A DNA stretch of 64,000 nucleotides, from positions 5,826,628 through 5,890,627 of the forward strand of contig JABAKD010000013.1 in NCBI GenBank assembly GCA_012845835.1, read 5' to 3'. The notes under the pieces are model-generated. The model did not search any database. It was not told the DNA's origin and saw nothing but the letters and a program-made list of their open reading frames with translations. A program made the position numbers and the translations under genes. Positions within the stretch are counted from its first letter, which is position 1. The number at the start of each line of letters is the position of its first letter. This document shows positions 54,287 to 64,000 of the stretch, one piece after another. Source of the DNA: Undaria pinnatifida. Lineage: Eukaryota > Sar > Phaeophyceae > Laminariales > Alariaceae.

Positions 54287-54884
54287 GTGCGTTTTAACGT
54301 TGCTGCTGTTGGGTCGGGGACAGGGGAAAGGGACACGTTTTTTGTTGTTCGTTGAGGGTCGATTGTGTTTTTGTTGTTTTCCATTTCAATTGTTCAAGGG
54401 GGGGCAGGGAGAGGGAGAGGGTGGTCGTGTTACTATTTTCCGGTGGTGGTGGGGCTCCTCCCTCCCCGAGGAACTGAAGGACAACGTATATGGTTGGGAT
54501 TTAAACTCGTAGTTTCCTCTGCCACCCCTCCCCTCTTGCTTGGGATATACGTACTTCGTTTGTTTCGTTGTTTGGGTTTTGGCTCACGCTTGGTTTGTCA
54601 GTCCTGTTTTCCCACTTCTTAGTGTTTTCTCTGCTTTCACAGGCGTGGTATTTTTTTGGAGGGAAATTTGACACAATGGGGTATACCCCAGTGGTACTTG
54701 AACAAAACGGGGTACCCTGATTTTCGTAGCGGGGCGCGCCAGCGTACGACGGCTCTAAACGCCTCCAATTCGCGTCCTGGCGCCTCCACCACCCCACCGG
54801 GACGGTGTGTGGGCAGCACGCCAAACCTTTTTTTAGTCCTTCGATACACCCACAAAAGAGGGTAAAAACGGGCACACTCGGAAG

Positions 54885-55846
54885 TCCTCTCCACGAAGCA
54901 CCTCATTTTGTTCGTGAAGTACAGGGTATGTACATACCCCTTTCTCTGCTAAAAATGCATAAAGCACCCCATTTTATTCACAGTATAACCCTTGTTTGCC
55001 CAAACAGCGCCACCCCTTCATTGTGCAACGGTCCTGTACCGCGGAGAGATGGAACCGACATCGAAACGCCATCTCTCCGCAACCCCCGCACGAAAGAGCC
55101 GCCAATCGGCATCCGGCACTTGGCAAGTTGGCTGCGTCGTGTAGCTAGTGTCGTGCGGCTGCGCTGCGGACCGCAAAATGATGCGCCGCTCTGGGACGAA
55201 GAGCTGGTTCGTCGAACTCACAGCTGACGTCCCGAAAATCTTTTCATACAAGAGCTGGGACAAAAATGTCATGCCGCCACTGTCTCTCGCGCGCTCGCGC
55301 TGGTCCACACACGCGTGTGTCCCGGCGCAAAGCACACTCGAGCCATGTCGGCACTCCCGAGCAAGTCCTCTCCACGGAGCACCCCAATTTGTTCGTGCAC
55401 TACAGGGTATACACATACCCACACATACCCCATTATCTGCTAAAAATGTATAAAGCACCCCATTTTGTTCATAGTACAACCCTTGTTTGCCCAAACAGCG
55501 CCACCCCTTTTTGTTCAGTGGTCCTGTGCCGCGGAGAGATGGAATACGACATCGAAACGCCATCTCTCCGCAACCCCCGCACGAAAGAGCCGCCGATCGG
55601 CATCCGGCACATGGCAAGTTGGCTGTGTCGTGTAGCTAGTGTCATGCGACTGCGCTGCGGACCGCAAAATGATGCGCCGCTCTGGGACGAAGAGCCGGTT
55701 CGTCGAACTGACGTCCTGAAAATCTTTTTATGAAAGAGCTAGAACAAAAATGTCATGCCGCCACTGTGTCTCGCGCGCTCGCGCTGGTCCACACACGCGT
55801 GTGTCACAGCGCAAAGCACACTCGAGCCATGTCGGCACTCCCGAGC
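54885..55846 (+). repeat. 481-bp tandem duplication of the MULE 5' region
   Basis: Unit 1 (54885-55365) and unit 2 (55366-55846) are near-identical. Each carries the ATGTCGGCACTCCCGAGCAA start-codon context at its end (ATG at 55345 and 55829) and a hairpin with 12-bp perfect stems GCGGAGAGATGG/CCATCTCTCCGC (55041-55080; 55531-55571). Only the second start leads into the transposase frame. Confidence 0.9.
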
Positions 55847-58800
55847 AATGCCGTGCAGTCTCTCCATGTGGGTTTACTGAAGGTGGGAGAATCCTTTGCC
55901 TCTGCCCAAGAGCTGAGGACCGCAGCCGAACGGGTCGTGTTGTCTCAAGCGCGGACGCTCGTCAGCGACCACCGGGTGACCGGCGGCAAGCAGAAGCTGT
56001 ACCGCTGCTCTGGGTCCATCATTACCCCGGGTGTGAGAGGTGCCCAAGGATGCCAGGTGCATGTGCGCGCGTTCAAGCGCGCGGACAAACACTTCTACAT
56101 CACCTCGTGCTCTTTTGAGCACGAGGAGAGCTGCGTGGGTGGCAAGAAAAATCCCAGCCTCCGCGCCTTGGCGGGAGAAGGAGCATTAGTCGTGAATGCC
56201 AATCGCAACATCACGTCCGGTGGATTGGTGAAGACCTTGAAGGGTACCTACGGTGTGGAGCTGAAGCTGCACACAGCGAACCGTCTCAAGCGTCAGGTGG
56301 TCGGCGTCGGCGAGGCCGCCGAGAACGAAGGCTATCAAAGGCTCGCGAGCTTACTGACTACTCTTGCGGAGAGCAGCCCGGGAACGATCACCCACTGCGA
56401 GGTGGGTGGATAGTGTCGAGACGGGTGGTCGTCGGAGTTGTTTTGGGGTATGGTTTAGTTTGGATTTATGACGCACAGTTCACTATTCGTGCTCGGGATG
56501 TCTCGCAGCACTTCGCCCTACCCGCGTTAACAAAGCTCCCTCCAAAAAAATAATGTATGGATGTAAATAGTAAAAAAGTCGGTAGGAACTACATTGCGAA
56601 CTCTTGCTCCCTCCGCCCTTTGCGCGCGACTTGTACAAGCCAACCTGCGGCATGCTTGCCCTGCTGTGGATTCACACGTAAGAGGTAGAGGCGAGGTGCA
56701 GAAACGATCACCACTATTGGCGGCTCTACCCCTTTCCGCGGCTTCTCTTCCATGCCTAAAACCCATGCTTTTGTTCGCGCCTCTTCATCAAAGTACACCG
56801 CTGTGCATGCGCGCCCTCTGAGAGCTGCTATCTCCCTCGTTGTCGAACGAAAACTCGAAAACAGTGGGGCTTGGCCCTTTTTTTTTTTTTTTTTGTGCTT
56901 CAGACTCAGTAGGGTCCTTTGGCGTCCTTGGATTGCTTCTGTTTTTTTTCTCAATGTACACCTATAACATGTACAACTGCTGGTGGGGCGCACACGTGCT
57001 GCCCCGTGACGGCATTTAATGTAGTAGGACCGCAGCGTATTAGAACGCACAGACCCTACCACACGGCTACATCAAAAATACGTCAAAATTCGCGCCTCAA
57101 AATACAAACAAGAAATCGGTGGCAAGTCCCACCCTATGTGAAAGAGCGGCAGGTGTCCGTGTTTTAGCGAATCCGCTACAAATCACCGCGCCAATCTCGT
57201 ATGTTTCTTTTGGTGGCGGAAAGAAAAAAAACGCATCTGCAGCACGCGTTGTTATTGTCATCTTCGTCTGCCATTGCCTTTTGTTTGTTGCCGATACACT
57301 GCGCGCTTTACCTCGCGGCATTCGCGTTGAATTCGAAGAATTGGGACTTCAGACAGGAGTGGGTGATTCTTCACCAGGACAAAAGCATGCTTCTTGTTGC
57401 TCCCACCTTGTGAATGTATATTTCTCCCTTCCCCCCTTTCGCCGTTTTCCGTGTTTTGGTCTGCTGGTTGCGTGGCGCATGCGCACAGTGGAGTGAAGGT
57501 GGCCACTTCGTCCGCGCTTTCCTCATGCTCGGTGCTGTGGCGCACTTCGCTTGTCAAGGGGTGCAGCAGGTGCGGTATTTTAACGCCATTACAGCTGGAC
57601 ACCCTTTTTTTACAATTTTACTTGAAGTTTGTATAGGGAGGGATTTGGGGGCTCTAAAGGGGTTAAGTTAAGGTGGTACTTGAAGTTTGTACAGGGAGAT
57701 GTTTGGGGGGGCTCTAAAGTAGTTTTGTAAGGTGGTTTGGCCTGCTTGTTTTGTTCTTCCGTTTTCAATCGCCCGTTTTGAAGTTTTGGCCCCTTTAGTT
57801 CTTATGTTTCGTATTTCTTCGCGCCATTTTTTTAGAATGGTTTTGAAGCCCGCAATTTCTCCGCGTGTCTCACCCTCTGTCAGTGAATTCGCCCGCCCCC
57901 CCTCACTCGTCGTATACGAGCAGAACGTCGAGAAAAAGGGAATTGCAGTAGGAAGCAACCGGAAGTTGACGGAGTGAGTTAGGCCTTCCCCCCCGTGATC
58001 TGCCCTGTTTGGCCGTAGTTTTTCCATTGTGTTGAATCCCAAATGCCAAACCCAAAAGAGATTTAAGGTAAACCTCCCCCAGTAGCCGACCGAAAATGTT
58101 TCCGCTCGTACTATTGTGGAAGGCTCCAACGCCAAACTAAAGTAACACGGAGTGTGCCCGCCTCCACCACTCCTCCACTTCCCGGCCAGAAAAAATCCAT
58201 GACTTCGATTGAACCCCAACGACCAAACGGCCACAAAAGGTTGGTTTGAGTCCGGTACACTTCCTCCTTGAGTTACCTCCCCCCAGTTTATCGGCTGAAA
58301 TGTTTCAAATGTTGAAGTAGTAAAACCCGGCCGAATTGTTAGTTTTCATCTCCCCCCACCCTTCTCGACTGAACCCCGAGGTCGACTTCAGGAGTTGTTT
58401 ATTGTTCCCGCGGCGAAGGTGCGGGGGTGGGGGGCAATCCAGCTCATGAAAGCATGTGCGGGCTTGGGCGCATGCGACTATGCAGGGATATTGTCCAAGC
58501 AAGTTGCGGTATTGCTCTGTCTGGTTTTAGTGCTATCTTGGTTAGTTTACTGGTTCATGTTGTGTTTTGCTTTAGCGAGTGTGTTTTCTGGGAAATTCAG
58601 AACCAATTGTTTCATTCTATTCGCTCTATTCGTTCCTTGCAAGCCATTACCACAAACAATATCGTCTCCCGCCTAAAAAGCGGAAGACACCCGAAACATC
58701 CGTGTTGTATCATCATCCGTGTTGTATCATCTTCCGTGTTGTATCATCCAAGGCAACACGAAGACATAGCACGAAACACAAAGCGGTCGATCATGACAAC

Positions 58801-61800
58801 GAGGGGGAAAGGAGCACGGGCAAAGCGCTTGCTGGTAAAGATGTGGACGAACGGCATGGTCGCTGTTTCCAGAGTGCGTGTGTGTTCGGACACTACCATT
58901 CACTGGGTGTTTTTCGATTTTTTTATTGGTATCGGTTTTTTTTTCTTCATCTGCTCTCTGTCCCGCAAATGCTTGTGTTTCTTGTCCCTACCCCATGGCG
59001 AACCAGCTTGAAGAGAGCGGGACGTGATCGTACTCAACGCCTAGTCCGACCCCTTGTTTTCAGTCAACAGTGCGTGGTTGAACGCAAATCGGGTCTGCGT
59101 GGGAACCGACCGATTTTTGCTAGTTCTACTGCACTGTTGTTGCTACGCTTCGCTTTTGACGTGTCTCTGTGGGATTTGTGTCTTGACTATTTCCAACGCA
59201 GAGGGCGTGATGTGCTTGCAGCGAGATAACAGCAAATGATACCACCGCTACCCTTAGATTGTGGGAGTTGCAACGCGGACACATGCAGTTGCGGCCATTT
59301 TTTTTCCTTGAGGCATGGCATGGCCCGTGAGCGCTAAAGAACAAGCTTGTAATGCCAGGGTTCCGGGTTCGCCAACACCTCTCTGCACCCACGTGAAGGG
59401 TCCTTTCAGCCCATCCGTGTGGCCTCAATCCTCCCTTGGCCTGCCCGCGCCTGATGCCCTACTCGTCTTGACACATCTTTCAACAAAATTAGGTTGCCTC
59501 CGTGGATTTCGCGGATTTGAAGGGAGATTTTGACGGGATGATGGGGACGATCAGCACCAAGACCTCCAACAACAATATCGTCCGTCTTGCAACGTGTATC
59601 ACCGCGAAGGACGCCGGCGACGCGCACCGCTACCTGATTGATAACGCGCTGAAGTTCCCGGCGGTGGCGAGCTTTCTGAACAAGCCAACCACCACCATCT
59701 TCACCGACAAGCGCAAGGGGTCGGGCTCGGCCGTTCCAGAGACACTGGGGCAAGCAGAACATCTTCGGTGTGTGGAGCACATGCTGAAGAGCCATGGCAG
59801 TGTCGGACCGGTGCGGTGGAACGTTGGGGTGTGTGTGGGGTGTATTGTTGATTTCCGTGCATTGAGTTGACGCGAAGGGCGACGCGCGAACGTTTTGGGG
59901 GGGGGTCACATCCGTTTTCTCTTGCCTTGGCCAGCTTGTAGTCTAAAGCAAGGCGTCTTGGTTGCGCCTCTCCGATTGTTTGTGCGCGTTTGGTCGCCGC
60001 CCTTGGTCGAAGTGTTTACGGTCGGCCGGGGATGTCCAGTTGATGCGTGCTTTGCGGGGAATGCTTCAGGTGCATTGTGCCGTATTCGCTGGCAGAAGAG
60101 GTTGGCAGAGATTGTTGTTTCACCCCCCGCTGTGGCCGCTAATGGCTTTCAATGTGGAGGCTTGACGCCATCGTGACGACCTAAGTAAAGTTCACAAGTT
60201 GCTGATCGACCTACTTCTCCCTTTCGGACGGCATTTGCGAGCAGGAAGGGCGGATGCATCTCTACTCTGCCGCAAGGGCGCCAGACACGGCCACGTGCGA
60301 TTATCACCTCGAAAAGATAAAAGGTTTGGACGCGGTGGCTGGGCAGGAGCTCGCAGACATCCCCCGCAACACCTGGGCGATGAGCGCAACCCGTGGCAAC
60401 ACCGTGTGGAACCAGGTTACGTCCTACATGTCGGAGTCGACCAACAACTACGTAGGCGCGGAGGTGAGCAGCAGTATGTGTCTTCGGCCATTTGTTGGAG
60501 TTGCTGTCATGGTCTACCGGCTTCCCGTCCCATCGTGCTGTAAACTTTGGGACACGTCCGACTATTCATGTTTTTTCTCGGTTGTGTTGTACCTGGTAAA
60601 TCTTCCCCCCCTCGAGGTGCGTTTCCCCTCCTCGAAGCGTCTATCGCTGAGTTATGCTCTCTATTAATAGCTCACCCCCGTGGGAGTGCATATCGAGGAG
60701 TATGGTCGTACAGCCCACCCCTGAATTTTTTCACATGCACCATTAATTCGCAACTCACTCGACCCCAGCACTAGTAGCAATAACACTAGTCCGTGTAGGC
60801 CGAAGCGTATCATCACTTGCGGCGTCTCCTGGTCCTCGTACGCGAAATAGATGCTGGCGCAGGTGCGACAACAAAGACATATATTTTCCTCTATCGGTTT
60901 GCAAAAGACGGCGTGGTGTATGCCTCGTGCCCCACGCGTTGCAACCCTTATTTTTTCCATTTGTTTTCGTGCAAGCGTGTATGCGCGTGTGATGGAAACG
61001 AAACATTGAGCAGTACATGGTTGATCTTTTTCTTTTTTTTTCGCGAAGCTGAATGTATCTCAGATGACTAGACTCTAGCGCTCGGAACACGAAATTATCT
61101 TTGCTTTCAACCACCGAGTGAGCTCGTAGTAAAAAACCATATCACCCTTAGATGTGCTGTATAACCCCCGATAGCGAAAAATATTATCGCTGGGTCCTGC
61201 TGTTCAACTCGTCCTCCTCACAGAGTGCATCGCCGAATCTTACGCACCACAATTCACCGCTGAGTTATGGCAACGCGAGTTCATCCGTGTCAACCTGAGC
61301 TAGGTTGTCCGACGTACGTTTTTGTTTTGGGGCCTGCAAAGGGGAGTTATGCTCGTTCAGGGGTTTGCCCCCGCCCCCCCGCCCCCCGCCCGTTCCCCCT
61401 TTTCCAAACTTATACTACATCGTTTTCGCGTGTATGTTCGACCCGTGTTGCAGACGAGGGCGAAACAGGTTTTCGACCTGTTCCAGGACGTCGTCGTGCA
61501 GTCGTCAGCCGGACTTGCTACCGCTCGGGCTTTGGAAGTGGGCGACCCCAACGCTACTATTTGTCCTTTCGCGATGGTAACCTTCACCGCCGAGTTGGAA
61601 TGGGCGAAAACGTGAGCTAGTTGCCACCGCCCCATCCTCGCAATGCGCCTGTACCCTTCTTGGTGTCGGACCACTTTGTTCACCCACCGACCTGAAGTAG
61701 AATCGTCTCGAGTCGGCTGGCGTTGATTTTTTTCATTTTTTTGGCGTCGAAAAGACGTTGTCCGTTGTCAACCGACGCAAACCCACCCTTGTGTGTCGTC

Positions 61801-63217
61801 CCATCCTGTCCGCTTCCTCCGCACTCGTGTCGTCGACTAGGTGTGCAGTGGACCCTGCTGGTGGAGGAGGGTACATGGTGTTCCCCGACAAGAACCGCCG
61901 CCGGTACAACGTAGTCAAGCTCGTCTTCGCCGATGATCCCGCCGACCACTTGTACACTTGCACGTGTGGATGGTGCACAAGGTGGCTCATCCCTTGCCGC
62001 CACGTCATCGCGGTGGCGAAAGGTGCGCTTGCTGCAGCCGTTACATTTCATGGCAACCGGTGGTGTTTGCGATATGTGTCGATTATACGCTTTGTTTTTT
62101 TTTCGCTGAAAACGCTGCTTTTGTTCGATTAACGACTTTCTCCGGCTGTTCATTTTCCTGCTTTGTCAGCCGTTCCAGGCGGAATTAACTGCTTGGTTTT
62201 GGAGTGTAGTCGACCTCTCTCGGGCTCCTGAGACGAGAGCTGGATTTTCACACTCAATCACTCTCTGTCATTCATCACTGTATCTGTGGTTTTTGAGTGT
62301 GATAACCAGCCTCGTCTTTTGGTGGTGAATGGGCGAACACAAGAATCAATGAAACACCACACACCCGGAACAATACGATCGACAAAACACAACACAAAAG
62401 CTCACACACAAACAATGCACAGCTTTTACGAATCTTGGGATCGCGTCACTTAGCGTGGCGGCGTAAGCCGGCGCGTAAGCCGCCGAAAAACCTTGCATGC
62501 ATTGTCTTACTTTTCACTTTGACCGTTTTAGCACCGCACTCCCGATATGGGGACAAAATACTCGGAGGTTGACTATAATATTTTTTGGAGTTAGAATGGG
62601 AGGAGTATGTGCCACTAGTTTGCGGGTACGTATTTCATCTTGAGGTTCAGCTGCTTTCGCTATCGAGAGCTACCGTCGGAATTTTGCGCACTTGAATCAA
62701 ACGGGGTTCCTCTATGACGGCGTAGAATCAGCCACCCATCATCCTTTTCCACACCCGCGTCCATGATGGCGAAGATGGTACTACTGTAAAGTCTTGGACG
62801 TAAAGACCGCCAGGTCGTGGGGGGACACCGGCAAAAGGCTCATCGGACCAACCGCGCTGTAATTCATTGCTCTGGGCTTGGTTCGTTACTCTTAGGCTCA
62901 ATGACACTTGGTGCACCCACCACATCGCATGCTGCCACGACTTCACGCTTTCCCTTTCGGCTCTATTTTTGCTGTCGCATCTCCTCGCTTTTTGCCGAAG
63001 CTAACGACGACCTCGACAGGACGTTGGAGCTCGTGGACGACGGATATCGTCTGGCCGAATACCGCACCGCGGCATCGGACCCGCGGTACCACATCGTCCC
63101 CCCGGTGTGGACGTCGCTTACCGCGAACCCCAACCACAAGGCGCCGCTACTCGTCGAAAGGCGGGCGGGGCATAAAAGGGGTGGTCGCCAGCACAAGCGC
63201 AAGAAGTCCAACGGCGA
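55829..63217 (+). CDS. Mutator-like (MULE) transposase, seven exons, 3' end open
   Basis: Exons 55829-56401, 57489-57569, 59493-59810, 60245-60463, 61454-61611, 61841-62022 and 63001-63217 join with consistent phases to about 580 residues. The N-terminal DNA-binding region (GESFASAQELRTAAERVV, then LYRCSGS and CSFEHEESC) leads to an RAFLMLGAVAHFACQG block. The catalytic core follows: VASVDFADLKGDFDG (first D, about 223), TTTIFTDKRKGSGSAV (second D, about 290) and SYMSESTNNYV (E, about 388). Then come LYTCTCGWCTRWLIPCRHVI, a CxC...CxH SWIM zinc finger, and a basic tail (HKRGGRQHKRKKSNGE). MULE transposases cut and paste DNA between terminal inverted repeats. No frameshift or stop is seen, so the copy may be recent, active or domesticated. 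Terminal inverted repeats were not found. The last donor is uncertain; the frame itself runs to 63674. Confidence 0.85.
56402..59492 (+). other. MULE introns around exon 2
   Basis: Two introns (56402-57488 and 57570-59492). About 58000-58400 contains degenerate repeated blocks sharing CCCCCAGTxxxCGxCxGAAA, of unknown nature. No other gene is supported. Confidence 0.5.
62023..63000 (+). other. MULE intron
   Basis: 978 bp between the SWIM exon and the tail exon; flanking phases agree (1 to 1). A minus-strand frame at 62728-62946 has no recognised domain. Confidence 0.55.
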
Positions 63218-64000
63218 GTACGCCACCTCCTCGCGGAATTGCTCGCCATGTGGCCGCCTTGAGCTCCCGGCCCGCCCAGCCCGAGGCGACGCCGGGCCTG
63301 TCGCAGGGGCTATTGCAAGGCGCCGTCGTGGTAGACTTAAGACGTGGGGTGGATCTCGCTTTGCCACGGGTGGTTCGGTTTTCCTTGCGATGGTGGCAGC
63401 AGAAACGCTTTTTTTTTTTTTTTTTCTTTTTTTTGCTTTCATGACCCTTTCTTGCCTTTTCTTCGGGTGCAAGAGGGACCGGAGTATAAAAGGCGGAGCA
63501 TATATGCCATGCGGACGTGTCCTTGGTGGATGCTTGGTCCGTGTTCTTGACGCGTTGTGGGTTTGGAGTGCTGTCGCAGTGCCCGAAAGTTGGTTGATGG
63601 GCAAATGCACGAACGGGTATGCTGTAGCGACAACAATCTTTGCTTACGAGAAGGTGTTTTATTTTGTTTTATAGTACATGTAGTCCGAATTGTACTACAG
63701 CAGCACCGGTGCCTTCGTCCCAGGCGTGGTATGGGGTGATATTATGTCACGGCATGGGTCCGCGTACTAACGGCGTTGAAGGGTAGTCAGCGGCGCGCTA
63801 GCTGCCTATCTCAGACAGGGCGGCGTGAGGGTCCGACACTGATTCGGAGAGGCGGAACCTCACACCACCATTCTCATTTAATAGGCGCGAACAAGAGATG
63901 AGCGCAAGGAAGGTTTTGCCGTCTCACTCTTTGGTTGGTGTGATGCTGCGCTTCTGCTGCCGCTGAAGGACGCGCCCGTAAAAAGTATGCTCCCCACTCT
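63218..64000. other. Window end; MULE 3' part or flank
   Basis: No further exon could be assigned. A T tract at 63409-63433 lies in the end of the open frame. No sequence resembling the missing E3-binding or catalytic domains of E2 is visible here. Confidence 0.4.

Noticed and set aside
57119-57496. Extra MULE exon between 56402 and 57489
   Set aside because: A frame exists, but exons 55829-56401 and 57489-57569 join in phase 0 and give the expected continuous domain order, so no exon is needed.

Overview
The window is nuclear DNA of a eukaryote. Coding sequence is sparse, split by GT-AG introns and buried in repeats. Two genes suggest a flagellated alga with a secondary, red-type plastid (ochrophyte/heterokont, most likely a brown alga). 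One is a dynein-2 (intraflagellar transport) intermediate chain. The other is a plastid-type pyruvate dehydrogenase E2 whose N-terminus is a signal peptide followed by an 'A|F' cleavage context. The organism call is inference; no rRNA or other taxonomic marker is present.

Layout. 1-17.8 kb: repeats, tRNA-derived SINE relics, a MITE, LINE tails, and the first exon of a secreted cysteine-rich protein (7523-7970, +). 17.86-45.86 kb: one very large gene on the minus strand, WDR60/DYNC2I1. Its six C-terminal exons (17864-35452) join in phase 0 throughout and are strongly supported. Four further N-terminal exons (38-45.9 kb) are plausible, but one junction is unresolved. Its introns, one about 10.5 kb long, hold a 2-kb imperfect inverted repeat with a poly-G core, a tandem array of miniature LTR elements (TRIM-like, CTAG target duplication), a second TRIM-like element, LTR relics, satellites, a LINE fragment and a Helitron/PIF1-like helicase fragment.

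45.9-48.7 kb: spacer between the divergent genes. 48.77-54.29 kb: the first four exons of the plastid E2 gene (+), with repeats in its 4.1-kb first intron. About 54.65 kb to the window end: a Mutator-like (MULE) transposase gene (+). Seven phase-consistent exons run from the N-terminal DNA-binding region through a DDE core to a SWIM zinc finger and basic tail, preceded by a 481-bp tandem duplication of its own 5' region. The MULE lies directly downstream of E2 exon 4, in the same orientation; the rest of E2 is not visible in the window.

Most long open frames here are antisense or low-complexity shadows and were not annotated.
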